From: G051132615 sp051132615
GTDB taxonomy: Bacteria; Pseudomonadota; Gammaproteobacteria; Burkholderiales; Neisseriaceae
Length of the DNA stretch: 64,000 nt
Assembly: GCF_051132615.1 (NCBI RefSeq)
Contig: NZ_CP152375.1
Span: forward strand, 2,976,001 to 3,040,000
Direction: 5' to 3'
Shown piece after piece: positions 25,770 through 34,712 of this stretch. Under the pieces are notes generated by a model, which ran no database searches, was not told the DNA's origin, and was given only the letters and a program-made list of their open reading frames with translations. Both the position numbers and the translations under genes were made by a program. The stretch's first letter is position 1; every line of letters starts with the position of its first letter.

Positions 25770-28607
25770 TTAAATAATTGTTCTCCAGCTTAATCTTCGA
25801 CTTAAACCACCTGATGACTTATATTTGGGCAACTCCGTTTGTATCACTAAAGGACCATTTTCTGTTTCAACAATAATCGAAGACTGACCATCATACATGC
25901 CTTCTTTGTCTGAGCCCTGTTGACCTGTTGCATACCAAGGATCTTTATCTAAAGATCTTGTCTTATCCATACGACCGGCAACAAGCTGTCCATAACCATT
26001 CACACCGTTTTGATTCAAGCGCACACTTAACTGACTGCTTACTGCCGATGGTGTGCCTGATGTTTTTAAACCCGCAAAATAGTCCTTACTACCTGCTGTC
26101 GCTGCAAAATGGCTATTATCCGCTTTAGGGTGTCCGCCCGTTTGTGCATCCACGCTCATTAAATACCCACCACCACTGGCAACATCGCATAATTTATCAC
26201 TAGCAGGAGGATTCACAATTTGGGTTGTAAAATAAACCGTATGCCCTGACACCATTGGCTGATAAACAACCCGCTCCCCTGTACCTGAGCTTAAGTCTAT
26301 TTTCCAACCTTTTTTATCTCCTATATCGTCAGAAGAAAGGATTCTGTTACCAGAGCCATCCTCCTTAATAATCCTTTGTGTGACCAAATGCTCTTCTTTA
26401 ATATCTTGGTCAACAGATACATTTAAATCATCAACAATGCCATAAAAAGACTGCTGCTGTTTATCCGTATTATCATCCTCTGTTAATAAACTACCTGTAC
26501 CAAACACAACCATCAATTGACCATCTTTATGGAATATTGCTGGAGCAGAGGTAATAGGTTTATTGCTGTTCCCCTTAAATACTCGAGTCACACCTGAACC
26601 AGAACCCGCCTTACTTAAATCAAAACGATATAAATCACCTTTTAAATCACCTGCATAAACATAATCTGCAAATCCGTCATTATCAATATCAACTACTGTC
26701 GGACTGGATAACCCTTTACCATCTTTGGCATTCATATTTTGCCATTTTTGCCCTGTTTTCATATTCAATAAATAAAGCGTAGGTGTTCCTGTTGCATCTC
26801 CTGAATTAGTCTGATTTATTTTTGTTGAATAATAACCGCTGGCAATAATGGTGATCCATTTTTCTGCGCCACCATCATTCACTTTAGCAATCACTGGCGT
26901 ACCAACGGTATAGCCTAAATTAGCCAAATCTGCATTGCCACCAGAAGCAGAAGTATTGGCACCATTGGTAAAGTCATACAATACCGAATCCGCATTGCCA
27001 CCTGTTTGTGCAATTTGCGCCATATCTAAGGCATAAATACCTGCTCCACCTCTACCTGTACTGCCAACAACCAAATGAAAATCTGTGCCAGCAGAATCTC
27101 CTGTTATACCACGGTAGAATGAACCACCATCTACCAAATAACGATGCTCATTTTTGCCCTTTCCATAACTTTCTTCCATAAGTTTTGGGATCACTTGTCC
27201 AATAGTAGCCTTATCTTTTTGACGCAATGTCAAACTAGGCATATAAACAAAAGTCTCTTTATAGCCAGACGAATCTCGTTTAAACACATGTATGGTTCCG
27301 CCATTACTGCCAACAGAAAATAATTTATTTGGCGTCTGGGTAACAGAAATATTGCTGTTAATCACATCCCCCATCATAACTGGCGTACGTTTGCCTGATA
27401 CTGTTGTACCTTGTAGCCACTTAATCAAGTTTGTTGCTTCAGGATTGGTCACCCCAAAAGTACTGGCTACATCATTTGTATTGGTTGTTTTTAAACTTAC
27501 TGTTTTACCTGAAGTTTTAGACTTAAACCAAATATTGCGACCTGTCCCTGTTGTATAAGAAACAGGCTTTTTACTGGATAAGTTAATTTCACCTGTAGCG
27601 TTCAACCCGTATGAAAAAACCTCTGAACCCCAGTTACTTGAACTGTATTTAACTGAAATAGGCTCGCCTGGTGTTTGATTATCATCACTGGTATAAGCTG
27701 GTGGTGTACCAGCACGACTCATAGCAGCAATACTGCCAAGCGCTTTTTGTAATGAATCAACTAAGGCTGTTGAATCCTCTGCGGAGTAATATTCCCCCCC
27801 AGCAGCGTCAGCAGCTTGTTTTAGGTTTTGAGCAGCCCCAGCAGCACCTTTAGAAAAACCAATAGTATAAGTAATAATATTTTGTAAGGAAAAATTAGGA
27901 TCTTGATATGATCCACCTTCTTTATCCACTCCTGCCGTTTTAAAGTCCCCTGTATAGGCTCTTTTGGCATAATCTGGTAAAGATAAAGATCCAGTAGGTA
28001 GCCCTGCAAATAAAGAATCACCTGAACGCTCTGACGTATTCAATCCAGCATTCGACTCACCATCAGAAATCACAATAATAAAATTTTTCTGACAACGATA
28101 ATCAATAGGTGACGGTGCTTTTACCCTTGTTGACCAATTACCGTAATAGCTATTGGCAGAGGCTACATATGTAGGTGTTAACCCCTGAAAATATCGAAGT
28201 AATTGATAATAGATTGCAGGAGTTGGCGTACCACCTAATGCCTTAACAGCATTCACTTTACTGATTACATTAGAAGAATTATTCTCAGTAATAGGCGTAA
28301 AATCTTTTACATGAAAAGAGGAAAACCCCCAGTTAACAAGCGAGCTATTATTATTGATCAAATCATTAATTGCCTTTTTTGCAATAGGTAAACGGCAATT
28401 ACTTCCTGAACAATTGCTACCACTCAAAGTCCAATTCATACTTCCAGAGCTATCTAACATAATCATAACATTAGGTTTTACACCTTCTGATTTAGAAGCA
28501 AGATATCCTGGTACTGGATAAAAAGGCGTTTCACTTGCGTATATTATTTTCGCCGATGTAAGAAGTAGCAATATGCTTATTGATTTTGATAAATTAAAAT
28601 ATTTCAT
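25770..28607 (-). CDS. pilY1: PilY1/PilC-type type IV pilus tip protein
   Basis: A 945-residue exported protein. The signal peptide is residues 1-24 (ending IYA). Residues 45-290 form a von Willebrand A domain with MIDAS motif DSSGSMNW and a disulfide-rich loop CSGSNC. The C-terminal half (about residues 410-860) is the seven-bladed PilY1 propeller, with FSVGSNGGTIHVFKRD, DGGSFYRGI and a calcium-loop motif VDIDNDGFADYVYAGD. Relatives sit at the pilus tip, aid adhesion and regulate PilT-driven retraction. No minor pilin or other pil gene is next to it in this window, which is unusual because pilY1 is often in a fimU-pilVWX operon. Slightly shorter than Pseudomonas PilY1 (1161). Confidence 0.88.
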   Translation of the reverse strand: MKYFNLSKSISILLLLTSAKIIYASETPFYPVPGYLASKSEGVKPNVMIMLDSSGSMNWTLSGSNCSGSNCRLPIAKKAINDLINNNSSLVNWGFSSFHVKDFTPITENNSSNVISKVNAVKALGGTPTPAIYYQLLRYFQGLTPTYVASANSYYGNWSTRVKAPSPIDYRCQKNFIIVISDGESNAGLNTSERSGDSLFAGLPTGSLSLPDYAKRAYTGDFKTAGVDKEGGSYQDPNFSLQNIITYTIGFSKGAAGAAQNLKQAADAAGGEYYSAEDSTALVDSLQKALGSIAAMSRAGTPPAYTSDDNQTPGEPISVKYSSSNWGSEVFSYGLNATGEINLSSKKPVSYTTGTGRNIWFKSKTSGKTVSLKTTNTNDVASTFGVTNPEATNLIKWLQGTTVSGKRTPVMMGDVINSNISVTQTPNKLFSVGSNGGTIHVFKRDSSGYKETFVYMPSLTLRQKDKATIGQVIPKLMEESYGKGKNEHRYLVDGGSFYRGITGDSAGTDFHLVVGSTGRGGAGIYALDMAQIAQTGGNADSVLYDFTNGANTSASGGNADLANLGYTVGTPVIAKVNDGGAEKWITIIASGYYSTKINQTNSGDATGTPTLYLLNMKTGQKWQNMNAKDGKGLSSPTVVDIDNDGFADYVYAGDLKGDLYRFDLSKAGSGSGVTRVFKGNSNKPITSAPAIFHKDGQLMVVFGTGSLLTEDDNTDKQQQSFYGIVDDLNVSVDQDIKEEHLVTQRIIKEDGSGNRILSSDDIGDKKGWKIDLSSGTGERVVYQPMVSGHTVYFTTQIVNPPASDKLCDVASGGGYLMSVDAQTGGHPKADNSHFAATAGSKDYFAGLKTSGTPSAVSSQLSVRLNQNGVNGYGQLVAGRMDKTRSLDKDPWYATGQQGSDKEGMYDGQSSIIVETENGPLVIQTELPKYKSSGGLSRRLSWRTII

Positions 28608-29025
28608 AATCCCCCTCTAATTTATTTTTACTACAATTTTTAATATTAATAATCCATTATCTATAGAATATACAAATAAAAACATCACATAGGACTAAGG
28701 GGTCAATATTTTTAGACAAATGGTTAATTAAATCTAATTATACAAATAAACTTATTTTATATAATTAGATTTAATAACAACTAATAAAAAAATGACAAGA
28801 TTTTATAAAAACAAAAATACTTACTCTTAAATTATTAAATTAAAAATTTTAATTTTTTTTATTTAAATAATAAAAACTTAATTAAATATTTTTTTGAATA
28901 CTAAAAAAACTGAATGAATAGCGAATCAATAGAGCATTTGTTATGATTCTAGAAAACATGCTGAGAAATCCATCTTGATCCAGAAAATCTAGCTGATGTT
29001 TAAATGTCTAAAAAAGGAAAATATT
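28608..29025. other. Very AT-rich divergent promoter region
   Basis: About 420 bases between pilY1 and the alcohol dehydrogenase, dominated by A/T runs around 28620-28920. I see no ORF or conserved operator. It must carry the two divergent promoters. Confidence 0.5.
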
Positions 29026-30120
29026 ATGAGAGCAAAAGCAGCAGTAACATTAAAAAACCAACAAGGTTTCGAAATTAAAGAAATTGAAATTGATGAGCCA
29101 AAAGCAAATGAAGTATTAATTAGAGTGGTTGCAACAGGTGTTTGCCATACGGATGCCGTTGCCAGAGATCTGGAAGGGCTCGTTGAAATGCCAGCTATCT
29201 TAGGTCATGAGGGCTCTGGCGTTATTGAAAAAATAGGAACCGATGTTCAAAACGTAAAAGTCGGTGATTATGTTGTGATGAGTTTTGCCTCTTGCCATCA
29301 TTGTGAAAATTGCTTAACTGCCCACCCTTCTGCCTGTGAATCTTTTAATTTGCTTAATTTTGATGGGCGAACACTCGATGGCAGCACACCTTACCACTAC
29401 GAAGGCAAAGATTTATCCATTTTCTTTGGTCAATCGTCTTTCAGTCAATATGTTGTGACTAAAGCTGATAATGTCATTCCTGTAGATGTAGACAATGAAG
29501 AGGACTTAAGTTTGTTAGGTCCATTAGGCTGTGGCATTCAAACAGGTGCGGGCACAGTAATTAATCACTTAAACCCTAAAGCAGGCGAAAGTATCGTTAT
29601 TTTTGGCACAGGTGCAGTAGGCTTAAGCGCGATTATGGCTGCTAAATTAACAGGATGTGCACATATTATTGCCGTTGATATTCATGAACATCGTTTAGAG
29701 TTGGCCAAAAAATTAGGCGCCACTCATACCATTAATGGCAAAATGACCAATACTGTTGAAGAAGTACGAAAAATTACCAAAAAAGGTGCCCATTATGCAA
29801 TCGAAACAACGGGCGTTGCGCCTATTGTGTTACAAGCAGTTCATTCAATTAAACCTTTAGGCACAGTGGTCATTGTCGGTTTTACTGGAGAAGTCACTTT
29901 CAATATACAAAACGATTTAATGGCAGAAGGAAAAACCATGGTCGGTGTTATTGAAGGTGATTCTGTTCCGCCATTATTTATTCCTAAATTAGTTGAGCTG
30001 TATAAACAGGGTAAGTTTCCAATTGATCAACTTGTAGCATTTTATTCGTTAGATCAAATTAACCAAGCTTTTAACGACTCTTCTTCAGGGAAAGTCATTA
30101 AACCCATCATTAAAATGTAA
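29026..30120 (+). CDS. Zinc-dependent alcohol dehydrogenase (aryl-alcohol/class III-like)
   Basis: A 364-residue medium-chain dehydrogenase. I choose the ATG at 29026 because GGAAA lies just before it; an upstream in-frame ATG at 28996 has none. Catalytic-zinc ligands are in GVCHTDAVARD and GHEGSG, the structural-zinc lobe is CHHCENCLTAHPSAC, and the Rossmann motif is GTGAVGLSAIM with an acidic residue in IAVDIHEHR, consistent with NAD use. It resembles benzyl/aryl-alcohol dehydrogenases more than the formaldehyde enzyme at 32942, which lies nearby on the other strand. The natural substrate is not evident. Confidence 0.88.
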   Translation: MRAKAAVTLKNQQGFEIKEIEIDEPKANEVLIRVVATGVCHTDAVARDLEGLVEMPAILGHEGSGVIEKIGTDVQNVKVGDYVVMSFASCHHCENCLTAHPSACESFNLLNFDGRTLDGSTPYHYEGKDLSIFFGQSSFSQYVVTKADNVIPVDVDNEEDLSLLGPLGCGIQTGAGTVINHLNPKAGESIVIFGTGAVGLSAIMAAKLTGCAHIIAVDIHEHRLELAKKLGATHTINGKMTNTVEEVRKITKKGAHYAIETTGVAPIVLQAVHSIKPLGTVVIVGFTGEVTFNIQNDLMAEGKTMVGVIEGDSVPPLFIPKLVELYKQGKFPIDQLVAFYSLDQINQAFNDSSSGKVIKPIIKM

Positions 30121-30138
30121 TAGTAAAGATATTTCATA

Positions 30139-30159
30139 AGGAAGGTCAATGACCTTCCT
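30139..30159 (+). terminator. Hairpin after the alcohol dehydrogenase
   Basis: AGGAAGGTCA (30139-30148), one base, then TGACCTTCCT (30150-30159). This is a perfect 10-bp inverted repeat 18 bases after the stop. It lacks a clear T tract, so it may be a weak terminator or a transcript stabiliser. Confidence 0.5.
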
Positions 30160-30346
30160 CTACAATCAAATTGTGCTTCTCATGATCATCTATAAATGGC
30201 AAAAACATCATTGTGCCACTTACAACTGAAAACAAAGTCATAATCCATGGTGTATCATCACTAGACCCCACAAGTAAAAATGCTGAGACTACCGAACTGT
30301 CGATAATAATAGCATTCAAAAGCATTCTCATATTATGGAATCTCAT
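30146..30346 (-). CDS. Possible 66-residue membrane protein
   Basis: A short ORF with two hydrophobic stretches (about residues 8-27 and 34-51) and an acidic tail, DDHEKHNLIVEEGH. The composition is protein-like, but the ribosome-binding site is weak and its last codons coincide with the hairpin at 30139-30159. No homologue is recognised. It occupies an otherwise empty 470-base gap; outside it I see nothing. Confidence 0.35.
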   Translation of the reverse strand: MRFHNMRMLLNAIIIDSSVVSAFLLVGSSDDTPWIMTLFSVVSGTMMFLPFIDDHEKHNLIVEEGH

Positions 30347-30594
30347 TATCTTTACTTATCACAACAAATCTGATCTTATACTGTTTGAGCTTATTATTAA
30401 AATGTAACATCATTATATTTTTGCTGAAATACAAGGTGAATATGATTCTGCTTAATTGTTGCCTATTTCTCTTAAAAAAAGTAAACACTTACAATTACAC
30501 TGTATTTTCCTGAAAAAACGCGTTGCTGAATGTTGATGGTTTTATGCTAATATCTATTTAATTATTTTTTGATATATTTACTGAAAGCATAAGT

Positions 30595-32052
30595 ATGCCA
30601 AATGCCATTTTTAATAATATTCCTTTTCTTATCCTTTGTGTCTATATCATCTGTCTTTTTATTATCAGTATGTATGCCAATAGGCTGGCAAAAGGGAGCA
30701 CCTCTGCATTTTTATTGGCTGGGCGAAAAATCACCACGCCTTTGTTGGCTTTAAATGTTGCAGCTTTGGCAATTGGGGCAGCTTCTACTGTTGGTGTTGC
30801 AGAAAGTGCTTATAATACTGGGTTAGCTGCTGGTTGGTATAATGGAGCATGGGCAGCTGGCGCCATTGTTATGGGATTAGTTGCTGCAGGAAAATATCGC
30901 CGTTTAGGGCTAAGTTCCTTACCAGAATTATTTGACCAAGTCTTTGGTAAAGAAAGCCGTTTACTGAGTGCTATTGCTATTTTAATTGTTTTGATGATGA
31001 TTACCTCACTCCAATATTTGGCTGGAGGTGCTATTTTATCGTCTTTACTCCCAGAAATTTTTTCGTTTAAAAGTGGAATGTTGGTAAGCGCTGTTGTTTT
31101 TATCAGTATTGCTTTAATTGGTGGATTATGGTCTAGTGGATTATCAAATATACTGAGTATTACTTTAATTTATTTAGGCGTAATTATTGCTACAATACTT
31201 TCAGTCATGAACATAGGCGGACTTTCTGAATTGTCTACCCAACTTCCTGTCTCTGATCACTGGTTTTCATTAAAGGGAACGATTCCTATGGCCGTATTGG
31301 TCGGTTGGTTCGTGGTCATGATCACGCAAACCATTAGTGGTCAGGCAACCGTACAACTGGCTTGTAGTGCAAAAAACGATAAAGTTGCCAAAAGAGGGTT
31401 TATATGGGGTGGCATCATTATTTTTCCAGTTGGGTTTTTCTGTGCTGTGCTGGGCATGGTTGCAAGGGTGCAATTTCCTGATATTCAGCCAACTTTAGCG
31501 CTGCCACAAGTTATTCTTGCCCTTCCCCCAATTTTAGCTGGTATTGTGTTATCTGCTTTATGGGCTGCGGATGTTTCCACTGCCTGTACCATTCTTATTG
31601 GCTCAAGCACTTTATTTACACAAGATATTTTTAAACGTTTTGTTGCCCCACAAAGCAATACTCGTACAACACTTTGGATCAGCAGGCTTGCCATTATCTT
31701 TATTGGGATCATCACCTTAATATTGGCTTTACATGCTTCTGATATTGTTAAAACCATGATGATTGGCTTAAGTTTAACGACGGCATTTACATTGTTATTT
31801 CTTATGGTTATTTTTCGCCCACAATGGTGTCGAAAAAGCAGTGCCACTTGGACAACCTTAGCGGGTATTCTTGTGTTGGCCTTATGGCACTTTATTCCAG
31901 CCATACCCCAATTTTTCAGTAGCCAATTGCCTTTTTTTAACCATCCTATTTATTTAGAATGGATTATATGTACATTGGTATTCTTCTGCGTCCCTCTTTT
32001 TGATCAACGTAAAGTGAGCGCTATTAGCTTTCCTACAGACAAACAAGACTAA
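30595..32052 (+). CDS. Sodium:solute symporter (SSS family)
   Basis: A 485-residue inner-membrane symporter with about 13 predicted helices. Family marks are the first-helix/second-helix region FLLAGRKITTPLLALNVAALAIGAAS (key residues AGR and the small-residue helix after it), VGVAESAYNTGLAAGWYNGAW and a conserved W-S-A-D-like helix, SALWAADVSTACTILIGSSTLFTQD, where AADVSTA corresponds to the sodium-site serines/threonines. Members import proline, pantothenate, acetate, sugars or other solutes with sodium; the substrate cannot be read from sequence here. It ends 11 bases before the convergent fghA gene. Confidence 0.88.
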   Translation: MPNAIFNNIPFLILCVYIICLFIISMYANRLAKGSTSAFLLAGRKITTPLLALNVAALAIGAASTVGVAESAYNTGLAAGWYNGAWAAGAIVMGLVAAGKYRRLGLSSLPELFDQVFGKESRLLSAIAILIVLMMITSLQYLAGGAILSSLLPEIFSFKSGMLVSAVVFISIALIGGLWSSGLSNILSITLIYLGVIIATILSVMNIGGLSELSTQLPVSDHWFSLKGTIPMAVLVGWFVVMITQTISGQATVQLACSAKNDKVAKRGFIWGGIIIFPVGFFCAVLGMVARVQFPDIQPTLALPQVILALPPILAGIVLSALWAADVSTACTILIGSSTLFTQDIFKRFVAPQSNTRTTLWISRLAIIFIGIITLILALHASDIVKTMMIGLSLTTAFTLLFLMVIFRPQWCRKSSATWTTLAGILVLALWHFIPAIPQFFSSQLPFFNHPIYLEWIICTLVFFCVPLFDQRKVSAISFPTDKQD

Positions 32053-32063
32053 GCAACACAACC

Positions 32064-32903
32064 TTATTTTAAATAGGCAGCGTGAAACTGTAAATGTGAC
32101 TCAATAAAGCTGGAAATGAAATAATAACTATGATCATATCCTTCCTGCATCTGAAGCTTAACAGGATAATTGCTCTTTTTAGCTGCCTCAAGTAAACACT
32201 CTGGTTTTAACTGTTCTGTTAAGAAGTTGTCTTCGCTTCCCTGATCAATCAACATTGGTATGTTTATTGTGGCTTTGCGAATAAGCTCACTGGCATCATA
32301 GTCTTGCCATGCAGTCAAATCATTGCCCAAATAGTTGCTGAAGGCTTTTTTACCCCATGGGCTGTTTATTGGGTTACAGATAGGACTGAAAGCAGAAACA
32401 GAACGATAGCGGTTTAGGTTACGTAAAGCAATCACCAATGCGCCATGTCCTCCCATAGAATGCCCAGAAATACTGCGTAATGAAGATACTGGCAAATGCT
32501 TTTCTATTAATATTGGCAGCTCTTGAACCACATAATCATACATATGATAATGTTTACACCAAGGCAGCTGTGTTGCATTTAGATAAAACCCTGCACCTAA
32601 ACCCAAGTCATAGTCTGCATTTATATCATCCGGAATATTTTCCCCACGTGGGCTGGTATCTGGTGCAACTAACGCAATGCCTAATTGAGCAGCAATACGC
32701 TGTGCACCAGCCTTTTGCATAAAATTCTCATCATTACAGGTTAACCCAGACAACCAATAAAGAACGGGCACCTGTTGATGCTCAGCCTGAGGAGGCAAAA
32801 AAACAGCAAAGCGCATGGTGCACGCTAAACTTTCTGAATAGTGGGTGTACTGTTTATGCCACCCACCAAAAACTTTATTACAGCTGGTCATTTTTAAAGA
32901 CAT
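32064..32903 (-). CDS. fghA: S-formylglutathione hydrolase
   Basis: A 279-residue esterase of the glutathione-dependent formaldehyde route: it releases formate and glutathione from S-formylglutathione. The nucleophile lies in SGHSMGGHGALV. LSGLTCNDENFMQKAGAQR and APDTSPRG are highly typical of the family, and the late His is in GYDHSYYFI. Length matches the family (about 275-285). It follows adhC on the same strand with a 38-base gap, the usual operon order. The start at 32903 has AGAGAGTAA upstream. Confidence 0.95.
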   Translation of the reverse strand: MSLKMTSCNKVFGGWHKQYTHYSESLACTMRFAVFLPPQAEHQQVPVLYWLSGLTCNDENFMQKAGAQRIAAQLGIALVAPDTSPRGENIPDDINADYDLGLGAGFYLNATQLPWCKHYHMYDYVVQELPILIEKHLPVSSLRSISGHSMGGHGALVIALRNLNRYRSVSAFSPICNPINSPWGKKAFSNYLGNDLTAWQDYDASELIRKATINIPMLIDQGSEDNFLTEQLKPECLLEAAKKSNYPVKLQMQEGYDHSYYFISSFIESHLQFHAAYLK

Positions 32904-32941
32904 AATTACTCTCTAAAATTACTTATCATTGAATGAAGCAT

Positions 32942-34066
32942 TCAGTAATGAATCACACTACGAATGCTTTTTCCTTGATGCATCAGTTCAAAAGCATCAT
33001 TAATTGCCTCTAGACCCATTGTATGGGTAATAAAATGATCCAACTGGAATTCTCCCTTCATATAACGCTCAACAATTCCGGGTAACTCAGAGCGACCTTT
33101 TACACCACCAAAAGCGCTTCCACGCCAAACACGCCCTGTGACCAATTGAAATGGACGTGTAGAAATTTCTTGCCCAGCCCCAGCTACCCCAATAATAACG
33201 GATTCACCCCAGCCTTTATGACAACATTCAAGCGCAGAACGCATCACATTAACATTGCCAATACATTCAAAAGAAAAATCAACACCACCATCAGTTAATT
33301 CAACAATCACCTGTTGAATAGGTTTATCGTATTTGGAAGGGTTAATACAATCAGTCGCACCAAGTTTTTTAGCCAATTCAAACTTAGATTCGTTAATATC
33401 AATGCCAATGATACGACCGGCTTTAGCCATAGTTGCGCCAATAATGGCAGATAAACCAATACCGCCTAAACCAAAAATAGCAACGGTATCACCTTCTTGC
33501 ACTTTAGCGGTTTTCAATACAGCACCCATACCAGTAGTCACCCCACACCCTAACAAACAGATTTCCTGCAAAGGCGCTTCTGGATTCACTTTAGCTAAAG
33601 AAATTTCTGGTAATACGGTATATTCAGAGAAAGTTGAACAGCCCATATAATGATAAATTGGTTGACCATCTTTATAAAAACGGGTTGTGCCGTCAGGCAT
33701 CAACCCTTTTCCTTGCGTTTCACGCACAGCACTGCATAAATTGGTCTTGCCAGAAGTACAAAATTTACATTGACCACATTCAGCCGTGTAAAGAGGAATC
33801 ACATGGTCCCCCACTGCAACACTGGTTACCCCTTCGCCAACCATTTCTACAACCCCACCCCCCTCATGCCCCAAAATTGCGGGAAATACACCTTCAGGGT
33901 CTTCGCCAGATAAGGTAAAAGCATCTGTATGACACACTCCAGTGGCAACGATACGAACCAAAACCTCACCTGCTTTTGGTAACATAACATCAACTTCTTC
34001 AATAGAAAGTGGCTGATTGGGTGCCCACGCAACAGCCGCTCGAGACTTGATAAACTTTTCAGACAT
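32942..34066 (-). CDS. adhC: S-(hydroxymethyl)glutathione dehydrogenase (class III ADH)
   Basis: A 374-residue zinc dehydrogenase, the first enzyme of glutathione-dependent formaldehyde detoxification. Catalytic-zinc residues are in GVCHTDAFTLSG and GHEGGG, the structural-zinc cysteines are in CGQCKFCTSGKTNLC, and GLGGIGLSAIIGA is the NAD-binding motif. AVRETQGKGLMPDGTTRF, VNPEAPLQEICLLGCGV and FGGVKGRSELP (shown in parts) are class III hallmarks, including the Arg that recognises glutathione. It is the first gene of adhC-fghA. No FrmR/NmlR-type regulator is visible next to it, so control is unclear. Confidence 0.96.
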   Translation of the reverse strand: MSEKFIKSRAAVAWAPNQPLSIEEVDVMLPKAGEVLVRIVATGVCHTDAFTLSGEDPEGVFPAILGHEGGGVVEMVGEGVTSVAVGDHVIPLYTAECGQCKFCTSGKTNLCSAVRETQGKGLMPDGTTRFYKDGQPIYHYMGCSTFSEYTVLPEISLAKVNPEAPLQEICLLGCGVTTGMGAVLKTAKVQEGDTVAIFGLGGIGLSAIIGATMAKAGRIIGIDINESKFELAKKLGATDCINPSKYDKPIQQVIVELTDGGVDFSFECIGNVNVMRSALECCHKGWGESVIIGVAGAGQEISTRPFQLVTGRVWRGSAFGGVKGRSELPGIVERYMKGEFQLDHFITHTMGLEAINDAFELMHQGKSIRSVIHY

Positions 34067-34174
34067 ATGTGCTCCATCTTAATTTTAAATATAATTATTT
34101 AAAATGATTCAAAATCCACATGGATCATATCATTTTGTTATTGAATGTATGAAATTACTCTAGCTTACTGTATT

Positions 34175-34510
34175 TTATAACTTCGTTACTCTATCAGAGT
34201 CAATTTTTATGCGTTTATGATCATCCTTATCAATCTGACCATAAACTTTAACTTTATCCCCTACTTTTATTACATAATCATCATCAATTTCAATGACGAT
34301 ACTACCACTACTGTCTCGAAGTAAATACTGATCATCACCAAGACGTTTCACTATTTTCCCAGTCAAAACAACATGTGTTTCATCACCTAATTGTTTGGCT
34401 TGTGTTACAGTAACATTTTGGGCATACGATTGATCATCATTATCTGCAAAAACACTACTGCTAAATAATAAAGTAACAACAGACATCAAAATGGTTAATT
34501 GTTTTTTCAT
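34175..34510 (-). CDS. YgiW/YdeI-type periplasmic OB-fold protein
   Basis: A 111-residue protein with a signal peptide (residues 1-22, ending VFA) followed by a bacterial OB-fold (BOF). The core pattern ETHVVLTGKIVKRLGDDQYLLRDSSG then IVIEIDDDYV, DKVKVYGQIDKD fits the YgiW/YdeI family, seen here as V-x-L-x-G-x-I, D-x-Y-x-L-x-D and V-x-G-x-V-D/K-D. Relatives in E. coli and Salmonella help survive peroxide, acid and cationic peptides. It is a single gene; adhC, downstream on the same strand, is 108 bases away. Confidence 0.85.
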   Translation of the reverse strand: MKKQLTILMSVVTLLFSSSVFADNDDQSYAQNVTVTQAKQLGDETHVVLTGKIVKRLGDDQYLLRDSSGSIVIEIDDDYVIKVGDKVKVYGQIDKDDHKRIKIDSDRVTKL

Positions 34511-34712
34511 ATTGGTTGCTCCTAATAAAATTTATTGTTGCATAGATATTTTTCTAAAACATATATGTGTTGACGTTAATTTTTACATTCAATTAATTAA
34601 ATATTGCAATTATTTTTCAACAAATAAGATTTTATAACAAAACTATTAAAATATCATTAAAATTTAACAAACAAACCAAGAAAAAAAATCATGAATAAAA
34701 ACAAAATATGTC

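Noticed and set aside
30213..30407. Small + strand ORF in the gap before the sodium symporter
   Set aside because: It mirrors the - strand frame at 30146-30346, which looks slightly more protein-like. At most one is real.
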